From NCBI GenBank assembly GCA_000526575.1, contig JAGI01000002.1:3193501-3257500 (forward strand): a stretch of 64,000 nucleotides of DNA, written 5' to 3'. The DNA comes from Clostridium sp. 12(A) (GTDB lineage Bacteria; Bacillota; Clostridia; Lachnospirales; Lachnospiraceae). Below, piece after piece: positions 42,299 to 51,379 of this stretch. Made by a program: the position numbers and the translations under genes. Within the stretch, counting starts at the first letter, position 1. Each line of letters opens with the position of its first letter. The notes beneath the pieces were generated by a model that was not told the DNA's origin, did not search any database, and worked only from the letters and a program-made list of their open reading frames with translations.

Positions 42299-43057
42299 AT
42301 GCAGGAGACAACAAGCCCCACAAGAGAAGGATTCACCGGATATACCCTTAAGCTTATTGCTGTGGTCACCATGTTCATTGACCACATCGGTGCAGTATTA
42401 ATTGAAAATGGAATATTTAAGAACCCAAATATGGACTTAACTCAGACCTTTATGGGCATTACCCAGGTAAAGCTATGGGGATATCTTGACTTTGCCCTTC
42501 GTGTCATAGGAAGAATTTCGTTCCCCATCTTTTGTTTTCTTCTGGTACAAGGCTTTATTCATACCAGAAATGTAAAGCGCTATAGCTTCAGGCTCCTGAT
42601 ATTTGCTCTGGTTTCTGAAGTACCCTTTGACCTGGCAATTTCAGGGGAATGGTTTCATCCGGAGTATCAGAATGTGTTATTTACCCTGCTCATCGGACTT
42701 TGGGTCCTGACCGCGTACCAGAAGGCATTTGGCGACCCATTAAAGCAGGTTCTGGCCATTGTAGTTGGCTGCGGCGCGTCTGTATTAATAAAATGTGACT
42801 ATAATATTATTGGTATTGTTTTAATACTGATCTTTTACGTATATCGGGATAAGCCCAAATTACAAAGTCTTTTATCTGGTTTTGTGGCGGCACTGCAAAG
42901 CCTTTACTGCTTAGGCGCCGGGGCATTGGCCCTGTTCCCGATCCGCAATTACAACGGAGAAAGAGGGAAAAGGAGTTTGGATAAGTTATTCTACTGGTTC
43001 TATCCAGTCCACCTTCTTTTACTCTATCTTATTTACCTTTTAATTGTAAAATTATAA
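42299..43057 (+). CDS. TraX-family membrane protein
   Basis: A 252-residue protein with about seven to eight hydrophobic helices. It matches the TraX-like family: GYTLKLIAVVTMFIDHIGAV at the start, then RVIGRISFPIFCFLLVQGFI, FALVSEVPFDLAI and a YFYPVHLL-like end (FYWFYPVHLLLLYLI). In plasmids TraX acetylates pilin; chromosomal copies in Firmicutes have unknown roles and resemble membrane acyltransferases. No conjugation genes are near, so the name does not imply transfer. AAAAAGGAG precedes the ATG, and tatD follows 13 nt later. Confidence 0.85.
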   Translation: MQETTSPTREGFTGYTLKLIAVVTMFIDHIGAVLIENGIFKNPNMDLTQTFMGITQVKLWGYLDFALRVIGRISFPIFCFLLVQGFIHTRNVKRYSFRLLIFALVSEVPFDLAISGEWFHPEYQNVLFTLLIGLWVLTAYQKAFGDPLKQVLAIVVGCGASVLIKCDYNIIGIVLILIFYVYRDKPKLQSLLSGFVAALQSLYCLGAGALALFPIRNYNGERGKRSLDKLFYWFYPVHLLLLYLIYLLIVKL

Positions 43058-43070
43058 ATGAGGAGATACC

Positions 43071-43838
43071 ATGATTTTTGATACACACGCCCATTATGAT
43101 GATGAGGCATTTGAGGAGGACAGGGAAGAGCTGTTAAACAGCCTTGCCCTCCACGGCATAGAAGCGGTGACCAATGTGGGAGCCAGCATAAAAACTTCTC
43201 AGAATACCATGAATATGGTAGACAAGTATCCCAATGTTTACGGTGCCATCGGTGTGCACCCAAACGAGACCGGAGAACTTGACGAAGAGGGAATGATATG
43301 GTTAAAGGAACAATCCTCCCACCCAAAGATTGTAGCCATCGGAGAAATCGGTCTTGACTACTACTGGGATGAGCCAGACCGTGAAATACAGAAAAAATGG
43401 TTCATACGCCAGCTTGACCTGGCAAGAGAAGTGAGCCTTCCCATCATCATTCACAGCAGAGATGCGGCCAAAGATACTCTGGATATCATGAAGGCAGAAA
43501 AATCCCAGGAGCTGGGAGGCGTCATCCACTGCTTTTCCTATGGAAAAGAGATGGCGAGAGAATACTTGAACATGGGGTTCTATCTGGGAATCGGCGGCGT
43601 TCTTACCTTTAAGAATGCAAAGAAGCTGAAAGAAGTGGTAGAATATATGCCAATGGAACAGCTGGTGCTGGAAACAGACTGCCCGTACCTGGCACCGGTG
43701 CCAAACAGAGGAAAGCGAAACTCTTCCTTAAATCTTACCTACGTGGTAAAGGAAATCAGCGAGATCAAAGGCATATCCGAAGAAGAAGTCATAAAGATCA
43801 CCAACCAAAATGCAAGAACCATGTACCGAATCAGGTAA
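43071..43838 (+). CDS. tatD: TatD-family metal-dependent DNase
   Basis: A 255-residue TIM-barrel hydrolase with 3'-to-5' DNase activity in its family. The metal-binding residues are in place: DTHAHYDD at the N terminus, AIGEIGLDYYWD (Glu), PIIIHSRDA (His), GGVIHCFSY (His) and LETDCPYLAP (Asp). AGGAGATACC precedes the ATG. Its place between metG and rsmA is the usual Firmicutes order (metS-tatD-rnmV-ksgA); here rnmV is missing and a TraX-like gene is inserted. Confidence 0.93.
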   Translation: MIFDTHAHYDDEAFEEDREELLNSLALHGIEAVTNVGASIKTSQNTMNMVDKYPNVYGAIGVHPNETGELDEEGMIWLKEQSSHPKIVAIGEIGLDYYWDEPDREIQKKWFIRQLDLAREVSLPIIIHSRDAAKDTLDIMKAEKSQELGGVIHCFSYGKEMAREYLNMGFYLGIGGVLTFKNAKKLKEVVEYMPMEQLVLETDCPYLAPVPNRGKRNSSLNLTYVVKEISEIKGISEEEVIKITNQNARTMYRIR

Positions 43839-43862
43839 CAGGAAAGAAAGCGGAGGACAAGA

Positions 43863-44735
43863 ATGGCAACACTGGGAAATCCCCAAAAAACGATTGAGAT
43901 CATTCAAAAATATGAATTCATGTTCCAGAAAAAGTTTGGACAGAATTTTTTAATTGACACCCATGTACTGGATAAGATCATACTTGCGGCAGGAGTAACA
44001 AAGGAAGACTGCGTGTTAGAAATCGGACCGGGAATCGGAACCATGACACAGTATCTGGCAGAGAATGCGGGCCATGTGGTTGCCGTAGAAATCGATTCCA
44101 ATTTAATCCCCATTCTGAAAGAGACCCTTGCAGATTATGATAATGTGACAGTCATACACGATGATATCCTTAAGGTTGACATAAATAAAATCGCCCAGGA
44201 CTATAACGGAGGACGCCCCATTAAGGTAGTGGCAAATCTTCCTTACTATATTACCACCCCCATTATTATGGGACTCTTTGAAGGCGGCGTCCCCATTGAC
44301 AATATAACCGTAATGGTTCAAAAGGAAGTCGCAGACCGGATGCAGGTCGGCCCAGGGTCAAAGGATTACGGCGCCCTATCCCTTGCAGTCCAGTATTATG
44401 CAGAGCCATATATCGTTGCCAATGTTCCGCCAAACTGCTTTATGCCCCGTCCGGGAGTGGGTTCTGCGGTGATTCGTCTTACAAGACATAAAACTTCTCC
44501 TGTAGAGGTAATGGAGCCGGATCTCATGTTCCGTCTCATCCGCGCTTCCTTTAACCAGAGAAGAAAGACCCTTCAAAATGGATTAAACAATTCCCCTGAG
44601 GTCTCCTTTACCAAGGAACAGATCATAGAGGCCATAGAACAAATGGGACTTTCCCCATCCGTTCGTGGAGAAACCTTAACATTAAAAGAATTTGCAGGTT
44701 TAAGTAACTGCTTTACTCAAATGAAACAGATATAA
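43863..44735 (+). CDS. rsmA: 16S rRNA (A1518/A1519) dimethyltransferase
   Basis: Dimethylates two adenosines in helix 45 of 16S rRNA during small-subunit maturation (KsgA). The 290 residues have the SAM-binding motif I VLEIGPGIGTMTQYLA (about 57-72), the catalytic motif NLPYYITTPI (about 127-136), and the C-terminal helical domain with RASFNQRRKTLQNGL. GGAGGAC lies before the ATG. It is 24 nt after tatD and closes the metG operon at a strong terminator. Confidence 0.95.
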   Translation: MATLGNPQKTIEIIQKYEFMFQKKFGQNFLIDTHVLDKIILAAGVTKEDCVLEIGPGIGTMTQYLAENAGHVVAVEIDSNLIPILKETLADYDNVTVIHDDILKVDINKIAQDYNGGRPIKVVANLPYYITTPIIMGLFEGGVPIDNITVMVQKEVADRMQVGPGSKDYGALSLAVQYYAEPYIVANVPPNCFMPRPGVGSAVIRLTRHKTSPVEVMEPDLMFRLIRASFNQRRKTLQNGLNNSPEVSFTKEQIIEAIEQMGLSPSVRGETLTLKEFAGLSNCFTQMKQI

Positions 44736-44758
44736 AAAGGCGTAAAAAGCCTGACCTT

Positions 44759-44786
44759 CGGCACCATTAGCATGGTGCCGTTTTTA
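44759..44786 (+). terminator. Terminator of the metG-rsmA operon
   Basis: CGGCACCAT (44759-44767) pairs perfectly with ATGGTGCCG (44772-44780), followed by TTTTTATT. Confidence 0.9.
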
Positions 44787-44920
44787 TTATATAGGAAAGT
44801 TCTACGAACTCCCCTATATAATAAAAAGCACTCCGTGCAGGATGCACATGACGCCTAAGAGGAAGATGTCACTAAAGTGACGCGCGTCAGCGCCAGAGTC
44901 TGACAAGTCAGACTCTTTCT
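44784..44920. repeat. Array of hairpins between rsmA and the oleate hydratase gene
   Basis: Several inverted repeats follow each other: TTATTATATAGG/CCTATATAATAA (44784-44795 and 44813-44824) with an inner AGTTC/GAACT; GCAC/GTGC (44828-44838); GTCACT/AGTGAC (44868-44881); the 10-bp palindrome GACGCGCGTC (44879-44888); and AGAGTCTGAC/GTCAGACTCT (44895-44916) followed by TTCT. No open frame covers the region. It could be a structured small RNA or a degenerate interspersed repeat element. Confidence 0.55.
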
Positions 44921-45023
44921 AGTGTAACAAGGAATTAAAAAACCCTATGTATGATGGAGTAAAAATGAAGTATGATAATAGAAACGCAATGAAGTGAATA
45001 AGCTATAGAATGGAGTGATGCAT

Positions 45024-46733
45024 ATGAAACAAAAAAAGAAAATTGGGAAAATGCTTGTCTTAGGTGCAGCCGCAGCCGCCACCGGCATAGCCGCCAAAAA
45101 GACATACGATTATTACAAAAGCAAAAAGGGCCAGAAAGAGGAAACCCCCCAGGCAGAAAATAAAAAAGCCTACTTTATAGGAGGCGGCCTGGGGAGCCTT
45201 GCAGGTGCTGCCTATCTCATCAGGGACTGCAGCATGCCGGGAAACCAGATTACCATCTATGAAGGTATGCACATATTAGGTGGAAGCAATGACGGAATCG
45301 GAACGCCGGAAAAAGGCTTTGTCTGCCGGGGCGGCCGTATGCTCAATGAAGAAACGTATGAGAACTTCTGGGAGCTGTTTCGTACGATTCCCTCCCTGGA
45401 GAACCCCGGTCGCAGTGTGACAGATGATATCTTAAATTTCGACCACGCCCATCCAACAAATGCAAAAGCCAGACTCATTGATAAAGAAGGTAACATCCTG
45501 GATGTGAAATCCATGGGCTTTACCCAAAAAGAACGATTGGCATTGTTTCGTCTCATGAACACGCCAGAAGAAAAGCTTGATGACATGACAATAGAAGAAT
45601 GGTTTGCTGACATGCCTCATTTCTTCACTACGAATTTCTGGTATATGTGGCAGACGACCTTTGCATTCCAGAAATGGAGCAGCCTTTTTGAATTCCGCCG
45701 CTATATGAGACGAATGATTCTGGAATTTTCAAGAATTGATACCTTAGAAGGCGTAACAAGAACTCCATACAACCAATATGACAGCGTAATCCGCCCCTTA
45801 GAATTATATTTAAGAAAGCAGGGCGTGGTATTTGCAGAAAATTGTGTTGTTAAGGATATTGAGTTCGCACAAGGGGAAGGGATTACGGTAAAAGCCCTTC
45901 ACCTAAAAGATTATGGCATAGAACGAACCGTGGAGCTCTCCGATCGGGATATCTGCATTATGACAAATGCCTGCATGACCGACAGTGCCACTCTGGGAGA
46001 TCTTCACACGCCAGCCCCAGAGCCCGTACTTCGCCCAATTTCAGGGGAGCTGTGGAGCAAGGTAGCGGTTAAGAAGCAGGGACTTGGAAATCCATATCCC
46101 TTCTTTGGAGATGTTCATGAGACGAACTGGGAAAGCTTTACCGTGACAAGCAAAGGAAATAAGCTTCTTAAAATGATAGAGCGGTACTCCGGCAATGTTC
46201 CGGGAAGCGGTGCGCTTATGACCTTTAAGGATTCCAACTGGCTCTTAAGCATTGTAGTGGCAGCTCAGCCCCATTTTACAAACCAGCCCATGGATCAGAC
46301 TATTTTCTGGGGTTACGGCCTTTATACCAGTGAGGAAGGCAATTTCGTGAAAAAACCAATGAAGGACTGTACCGGAGAAGAGATGTTTATCGAGCTTCTT
46401 CATCACCTTCATATGGAAGATAAAAAAGACGAGCTGCTTCATGACGTAGTTAATGTAATTCCATGTATGATGCCTTATGTGGATGCTCAGTTCCAGCCAA
46501 GAAAGATGGCGGACCGTCCTAATGTAGTCCCCAAAGGCTCCACAAACTTTGCCATGGTCAGTCAGTTCGTAGAGATTCCTGATGATATGGTATTTACCGA
46601 AGAATACTCGGTTCGAGCCGCCAGAATGGCAGTTTATACCCTTATGGGGATAAAGAAAAAAGTATGTCCTGTTACGCCTTATTTCAATGATCCTAAGGTC
46701 CTTTTAAAAGCGTTAAAAACATCATATCGTTAA
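45024..46733 (+). CDS. ohyA: Oleate hydratase (MCRA family)
   Basis: A 569-residue FAD protein that adds water to the 9-10 double bond of oleate and similar fatty acids, a detoxification step common in gut Firmicutes. After an N-terminal hydrophobic and Lys-rich stretch (MLVLGAAAAATGIAAKKTYD) that may anchor it to the membrane, the FAD site is AYFIGGGLGSLAGAAYLIRD. Family blocks CRGGRMLNEETYENFWELF, YMWQTTFAFQKWSSLFEFRR and NMHxY-like YNQYDSVIRPLELYL follow. ATG 45024 has GGAG 8 nt upstream; ATG 45018 and GTG 45015 are closer to the site than usual. It stands alone with its own terminator. Confidence 0.92.
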   Translation: MKQKKKIGKMLVLGAAAAATGIAAKKTYDYYKSKKGQKEETPQAENKKAYFIGGGLGSLAGAAYLIRDCSMPGNQITIYEGMHILGGSNDGIGTPEKGFVCRGGRMLNEETYENFWELFRTIPSLENPGRSVTDDILNFDHAHPTNAKARLIDKEGNILDVKSMGFTQKERLALFRLMNTPEEKLDDMTIEEWFADMPHFFTTNFWYMWQTTFAFQKWSSLFEFRRYMRRMILEFSRIDTLEGVTRTPYNQYDSVIRPLELYLRKQGVVFAENCVVKDIEFAQGEGITVKALHLKDYGIERTVELSDRDICIMTNACMTDSATLGDLHTPAPEPVLRPISGELWSKVAVKKQGLGNPYPFFGDVHETNWESFTVTSKGNKLLKMIERYSGNVPGSGALMTFKDSNWLLSIVVAAQPHFTNQPMDQTIFWGYGLYTSEEGNFVKKPMKDCTGEEMFIELLHHLHMEDKKDELLHDVVNVIPCMMPYVDAQFQPRKMADRPNVVPKGSTNFAMVSQFVEIPDDMVFTEEYSVRAARMAVYTLMGIKKKVCPVTPYFNDPKVLLKALKTSYR

Positions 46734-46754
46734 TTATCAATCAATGTGTCCTCG

Positions 46755-46795
46755 TGGGCCAGACATTTTTCTTCGGAAGATGCCTGGCCCTTTTA
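46755..46795 (+). terminator. Terminator of ohyA
   Basis: GGGCCAGACAT (46755-46765) pairs with ATGCCTGGCCC (46780-46790) with one mismatch, followed by TTTTAT. Confidence 0.8.
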
Positions 46796-46937
46796 TACGT
46801 TATCACGGTAACACTCTACTATACAAAGGAGAAATGGCATAATTACCTCGTTGCAAAGAGTTATTTTCTATGATATGCTAATAACTGCGTTGTCTGCGAT
46901 TGACGGACGTAAGATAAAGAATTTGGAGGAAAGAAAT

Positions 46938-48605
46938 ATGAAGAAAACGGCACTCGTATTAGCGGCTGTTCTTGCTTCCAGTGTTGTTTTAACAGCATGT
47001 GGCGGTTCCGGTAAATCCGGCGCCCAGAACAACAATACCCAAGGCACAGAAGCAGCAGGAACCACAGCTGGCGGCCTCGATCTGGCTGTACAGATCGGAC
47101 CAGATCCGGAAACAATTGATCCGGCATTAAACTCTTCCATGGATGGTGCAAACATGATTCTGCACGCATTCGAGACCCTGATGACGGTTGATGAGAAGAA
47201 TAACATCATTCCCGGACAGGCAGAAAAATTTGACGTAAGTGATGATGGTCTCACTTATACCTTCCATTTAAGAGAAGGTTTAAAGTGGAGCGACGGTTCT
47301 GACCTTACGGCTGATGATTTTGTATATTCCTTTAAGCACCTGGCAGATCCAATGACTGCAGCACCATATGCAGCAGACATGCTTTCCATGGTAAAAGGAT
47401 ACGAAGATGCCGCAAAAGGAAACCTTGATTCACTTGGAGTTTCCGCACCAGATCCTAAGACCTTTGTCGTAGAGCTTTCCGCTCCATGCGTTTATTTTGA
47501 TAAAATTATTACCCATGCAAGTATGGTACCAGTAAAAAAAGATGTAGTAGAAGCTAAGGGTGACCAGTGGTCTTTAAGCCCTGATTCCTATATTTCCAAC
47601 GGACCTTTAAAGATGATCGAATGGGTTCCCGGTTCACACATCACATTTGCAAAAAATGAAAACTACTGGAATGCAGATAAAGTTACCGTTAACACCATCA
47701 AATTTGTACTGATGGAAGACTCTAACGCAGCTTACAGCGCATATCGTACCGGAGAAATTCAGATGATCCGTGATGTACCTACAGAAGAGATTCCAAGCTT
47801 AAAGGGCAACCCTGAGTTCCACATTGAACCACGTATGGCTACTTCTTATACTATTTTCAACACTCAGAAGGCACCTTTTGATAATGTGAAAGTACGCCGC
47901 GCATTAAGCCTTGCCGTAGACCGTGCTTACATTGCAAATACGCTGATGATGGAAACAGCTTCTCCAGCAGCTAACTTTGTAGGACCTGGAATTTCTGACA
48001 AGGAAGACGGTTCCTCATTTGAAGAAGAGACCCGTAAACTCAACGGCGGAGATTTCTTTGATATCGAAAATCATGAAGAAGATGTAAAGAAAGCTAAAGC
48101 ACTTTTAGCAGAAGCAGGATATCCGAACGGTGATGGCTTCCCAGTGATTGAATACATGACAAACGATGCAGGTTACAACAAGGCAGTTGCAGAGTATTTA
48201 CAGAACGCATGGAGCGAGCTTGGTGTAAAGATGGATATTAAGATCGTAGAATGGTCCACCTTCACCCCAACCCGTCGTGCCGGTGACTTCCAGATCTGCC
48301 GTGGCGGCTGGGTATACGATTACGATGACCCATCTAATATGCTGAACGTTCTTTCTTCTGAAAGCGGAAACAATGATGGTAAGTATAACAACCCGGAATT
48401 CGATGCTGCTTTAAATCAGGCCAGAGATACTGCGGATAAGGCAGAGCATTATGAGAAGCTTCATTTAGCAGAGAAGATCATTATGGAAGATGCAGCTGTT
48501 TCCCCACTGGTATATGCAAATGATTATTATATGCAGAATACAGACATTAAGGGAACCTGGCACTCTCCATATGGATACTGGTTCTTTATGTACGCGACCA
48601 AATAA
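46938..48605 (+). CDS. oppA: Oligopeptide ABC transporter substrate-binding lipoprotein
   Basis: A 555-residue extracellular solute-binding protein of family 5 that captures peptides for an ABC importer. The signal peptide ends with lipobox VLTACGG (Cys at residue 23). After a Gly/Asn/Thr-rich linker the fold begins LDLAVQIGPDPETIDPALNS; the family motif YTFHLREGLKWSDGSDLTADD-like stretch (FHLREGLKWSDGSDLTADDF) is present. ATG 46938 follows TTGGAGGA by several nt. No permease or ATPase follows, so it is an orphan binding protein that probably shares a transporter encoded elsewhere. A bidirectional-type terminator closes it. Confidence 0.9.
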   Translation: MKKTALVLAAVLASSVVLTACGGSGKSGAQNNNTQGTEAAGTTAGGLDLAVQIGPDPETIDPALNSSMDGANMILHAFETLMTVDEKNNIIPGQAEKFDVSDDGLTYTFHLREGLKWSDGSDLTADDFVYSFKHLADPMTAAPYAADMLSMVKGYEDAAKGNLDSLGVSAPDPKTFVVELSAPCVYFDKIITHASMVPVKKDVVEAKGDQWSLSPDSYISNGPLKMIEWVPGSHITFAKNENYWNADKVTVNTIKFVLMEDSNAAYSAYRTGEIQMIRDVPTEEIPSLKGNPEFHIEPRMATSYTIFNTQKAPFDNVKVRRALSLAVDRAYIANTLMMETASPAANFVGPGISDKEDGSSFEEETRKLNGGDFFDIENHEEDVKKAKALLAEAGYPNGDGFPVIEYMTNDAGYNKAVAEYLQNAWSELGVKMDIKIVEWSTFTPTRRAGDFQICRGGWVYDYDDPSNMLNVLSSESGNNDGKYNNPEFDAALNQARDTADKAEHYEKLHLAEKIIMEDAAVSPLVYANDYYMQNTDIKGTWHSPYGYWFFMYATK

Positions 48606-48633
48606 TAAGACCAATCAATGATTCTTAAATAAA

Positions 48634-48700
48634 GAGTAAAAAATACGCTTTGATCGGAACTTTTAAAAGCTTCCGCATCAAGGCGTATTTTTTCTTACTC
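48634..48700. terminator. Terminator between oppA and the YwlG-like gene
   Basis: A long stem with the arms GAGTAAAAAATACGC (48634-48648) and GCGTATTTTTTCTTACTC (48683-48700) plus inner TTGAT/ATCAA and GGAA/TTCC pairs. A-run and T-run on the two sides suit both converging genes. Confidence 0.8.
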
Positions 48701-48722
48701 CATATGATTTTAATGCGTAACC

Positions 48723-49274
48723 TTATCCAATGGTATCGTCATAACAGGCACGCACTCCACCGATGTACTTGGCTCTGGTACGTGCGGCAATCACACGTGC
48801 AGAGCCGATGTATTTGGTATCGATTCGTACAGGAACTGCAACGGCGCGCAAATGCATGCCAATCAGAGTATCTCCAATATCAAGTCCAGCATGAGCCCTG
48901 ATCCATTCCACAGCCACAGGGTGAGAAAACGTATGATAGGCTGCAGTTGCAAGAGAACCTCCTGCCTTAAGCTGAGGAAGTACATTCACTGGTTCGTAGC
49001 CATAACGTTCAGCCGCCTCTTCCTCCAGAATTAAGGCTCGGTTTAAATGCTCGCAGCACTGAGCAGCCACATAAATCCCTTGGTCAGAGAACACCTGATG
49101 GATTGCCGTAAAGACTTCTTTTCCAATCTCTTCACTGGAATGAGAGCCGATCTGATGATTGGCGATTTCACTGGATGAGCATCCGATCACCACTAAGTCA
49201 CCCTTTTTTAAATGTGCGGCTTCCAAAAGCTCCTTTGCAGCCTTTAGAGCCTGGTTTCTGATTTCTTCTAACAT
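48723..49274 (-). CDS. TIGR01440/YwlG-family protein
   Basis: A 183-residue cytoplasmic protein of unknown function (DUF436). Its sequence holds the usual family blocks: DLVVIGCSSSEIANHQIGSH, EHLNRALILEEEAAERYGYE, and DIGDTLIGMHLRAVAVPVRI, ending in RAKYIGGVRACYDD. ATG 49274 follows AAAGGG by 8 nt; the 25-residue upstream extension is not typical. It is 37 nt after the HIT-family gene on the same strand and may share its promoter. Confidence 0.85.
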   Translation of the reverse strand: MLEEIRNQALKAAKELLEAAHLKKGDLVVIGCSSSEIANHQIGSHSSEEIGKEVFTAIHQVFSDQGIYVAAQCCEHLNRALILEEEAAERYGYEPVNVLPQLKAGGSLATAAYHTFSHPVAVEWIRAHAGLDIGDTLIGMHLRAVAVPVRIDTKYIGSARVIAARTRAKYIGGVRACYDDTIG

Positions 49275-49311
49275 GGTATGACCCTTTCTTTCAGACGGAG
49301 TGCAGCTGTGC

Positions 49312-49731
49312 CTATAATGCTTCCCGGATAGCCTCAGCCATTTCCTCATATTCTTTATCGGTAAGATAGACCTTGTCCGGGTTCATAGTAAAGGTACCGC
49401 CCCATTCATCTCCCCCGTTATACTTGGGAACGATGTGCATATGGAGGTGGCAGCCGGTGTCTCCATAAGCCCCGTAGTTGACTTTATCCGGGTGAAATAC
49501 CTTATGAATGGCTTTTGCGACCTTGGAGACCTCTCCAAAGAATGCATTTCTTTCTTCGTCGCTGATATCGATCATTTCACTGACATGATCCTTATAGGCC
49601 AGAATGACTCTGCCCTTTTTGCTCTGCTCCTTAAATAAATATAAAAAACCTGTTTCCATTTCACAAATGGGGTAACCGAATTTTGCAACCAGATCGCCCT
49701 TCATGCAGTATGCGCAGTTTGGATCCTTCAT
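49312..49731 (-). CDS. HIT-family protein (second copy)
   Basis: A 139-residue histidine-triad hydrolase of a subtype different from the one at 32824. It begins DPNCAYCMKGDLVAKFGYPI with an early CxxC, has LFKEQSKKGRVILAYKDHVS, and ends with the triad CHLHMHIVPKYNGGDEWG. ATG 49731 is preferred because the AGAAGG ribosome site is 9 nt upstream; ATG 49737 is only 3 nt from it. It is followed by the YwlG-like gene. Confidence 0.87.
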   Translation of the reverse strand: MKDPNCAYCMKGDLVAKFGYPICEMETGFLYLFKEQSKKGRVILAYKDHVSEMIDISDEERNAFFGEVSKVAKAIHKVFHPDKVNYGAYGDTGCHLHMHIVPKYNGGDEWGGTFTMNPDKVYLTDKEYEEMAEAIREAL

Positions 49732-49841
49732 AATCATGTACCTTCTTTCTGAGAGTGTGTAGTAGTTTATACATAAATTCTATTCTATCAAAAAGCAATG
49801 AGGATTAAAAGAGAAGAGGAAAAAAATTATTATAAATATAA

Positions 49842-49888
49842 AAAACAGCAGATTCCAATGGGTAGCCCAATGGAATCTGCTGTTTTAC
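49842..49888 (-). terminator. Terminator of the hemerythrin gene
   Basis: AAACAGCAGATTCCA (49843-49857) pairs perfectly with TGGAATCTGCTGTTT (49871-49885). On the minus strand TTTTTATATTT follows. Confidence 0.85.
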
Positions 49889-49900
49889 AAAAAGTATGTA

Positions 49901-50305
49901 TTAAGCTTTGCTTTTTAAATGGTTAGCAACCTTAACATCTTCTTTTTTAATGTGATTGATCAGCCATCCAGCAATGGCGCTGTTGACTTCTCCAACCAGT
50001 GAGATGGTAGGGCCGTCCTTTTCAAGCTTCTGGCAGATGCCGGCAACCACTTTCTTAAAATCCTCGTGATAGCGCTTGTGGTTTGCATAGTCAGGATACT
50101 GGCTCTGAAGCTGCAGCTTTTCCTCATCGCTGAAATGCTTGGCTGTATAGTCCTGTAAGAACTTTGTAGTGTTAGCAAGCTCCGTACGTCCCTTTCCGGT
50201 GGAACATGCGGTTAAAAGGTTATTGATTGCATCAATCAGCTGACGGTGCTCGTTGTCGATTAACTGGTTTCCAGTCTCTAAATCTTTTGTAAATGTATAT
50301 GCCAT
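49901..50305 (-). CDS. Bacteriohemerythrin
   Basis: A 134-residue diiron protein that binds O2, probably for oxygen storage or protection in an anaerobe. All expected metal ligands are visible: His20 (DNEHRQL), His57 and Glu61 (KHFSDEEK), His76 and His80 (YANHKRYHEDF), His118 and Asp123 (INHIKKED). Single four-helix-bundle domain with no fused sensor. It has its own terminator; the upstream ABC operon also reads leftwards and ends 63 nt before it. Confidence 0.93.
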   Translation of the reverse strand: MAYTFTKDLETGNQLIDNEHRQLIDAINNLLTACSTGKGRTELANTTKFLQDYTAKHFSDEEKLQLQSQYPDYANHKRYHEDFKKVVAGICQKLEKDGPTISLVGEVNSAIAGWLINHIKKEDVKVANHLKSKA

Positions 50306-50368
50306 AATTCGTCTCCGTTTCCCATTTTTTATTGATATTCTACACTATTTCCCAGGAAAATCCAACTA

Positions 50369-51379
50369 CTATTTTTCATTCCAGCTTAAATAGAGATTGG
50401 CGACTACATCTTCAATGGGAGCCTTTTTAATCTCCACATCACGAATCTGGCTGAATTTAGACAGATTTCCCAAAACCTCATGAATCGGAAGCTTCGTCCG
50501 GTCGAATTCATACTCATGAACATCGTTCCCAGACTTTAAAAGCTTCATATCCAAAAGAGAGAGGGGAGGCATTCCGGGCTGAGTGGTAATTAAGATCCGG
50601 TAGAAGCCGCCCATCACATCTCTAAGCTCGTTAAAATCCCCATCAAAGGCAATGTTACCCTTGTTTAACAGAACCACCCGCTGGGCCATTTCCTCTAAGT
50701 CATCCATGTCGTGGCTGGTAACGACTACCGTAGTCCCCTGCTCCTTGTTCAGTCTCTTTAAGAAGCCGATCATCTGCTGCTTGGCTAGAACATCAAGCCC
50801 CAACGTAGGTTCATCGAGAAAAATAAGGTCAGGCCCATGCAAAAGAAGCATGGCAATATCTGCCCGCATCCGCTGGCCCAGACTCAGCTCCCTGGCAAAC
50901 GTTTTCAGGATATCAGACAGATCCAAAAGCTCTGTAGCCATTTGAAGATTTCTCTCGTAAACCTCATGGGGAATATTCCAGACATCCTTTTTCCACTGGA
51001 AGCTTGTAATGACCGGGTGGTCCCACCACAATTCTGTCCGCTGTCCAAAAAGAACTCCCACCCGGTTCATAAGAGCAATCCGGTCCTTTAAAGGACTTAA
51101 GCCCAGTACAGTCACCTGACCGCTTGTTGGTGTAAGTATGCCGGATAATATTTTTATGGTGGTACTTTTACCGGCGCCATTTGCCCCGGCATAAGCCACA
51201 AATTCCCCCTGTCCTATGGTCAGGGAGACCTGATCTAAGGCTGTGACCACCTTTTTTTCAGGCTTTAGAAGATTTTTAATAATATCCTTTGCTTTCCCGC
51301 TTCTTTGCCATTGAGAATATGTTTTTGTTACGTTATCTAAAACCAAAGCCGGAGTACCTTGGAGAACCATATCGTTCAT
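50369..51379 (-). CDS. ABC transporter ATPase (ABC-2 exporter)
   Basis: A 336-residue ATP-binding subunit for the two permeases encoded just upstream. Walker A is AGANGAGKST, the Q-loop VGVLFGQRTELWW, the signature LSLGQRMRADIAMLL, Walker B LIFLDEPTLGLD, and the H-loop TSHDMDDLEE. The C-terminal ~80 residues form an extra domain as in DrrA/YbhF-type exporters of this group. The start overlaps the permease gene by 47 nt, a coupling often seen here; AAAGGA lies 10 nt upstream of the ATG. The substrate is unknown. Confidence 0.9.
   Translation of the reverse strand: MNDMVLQGTPALVLDNVTKTYSQWQRSGKAKDIIKNLLKPEKKVVTALDQVSLTIGQGEFVAYAGANGAGKSTTIKILSGILTPTSGQVTVLGLSPLKDRIALMNRVGVLFGQRTELWWDHPVITSFQWKKDVWNIPHEVYERNLQMATELLDLSDILKTFARELSLGQRMRADIAMLLLHGPDLIFLDEPTLGLDVLAKQQMIGFLKRLNKEQGTTVVVTSHDMDDLEEMAQRVVLLNKGNIAFDGDFNELRDVMGGFYRILITTQPGMPPLSLLDMKLLKSGNDVHEYEFDRTKLPIHEVLGNLSKFSQIRDVEIKKAPIEDVVANLYLSWNEK

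Noticed and set aside
42299..43057. Conjugative element marked by the TraX-like gene
   Set aside because: It lies in the metG-tatD-rsmA operon, with no relaxase, coupling protein or integrase near.
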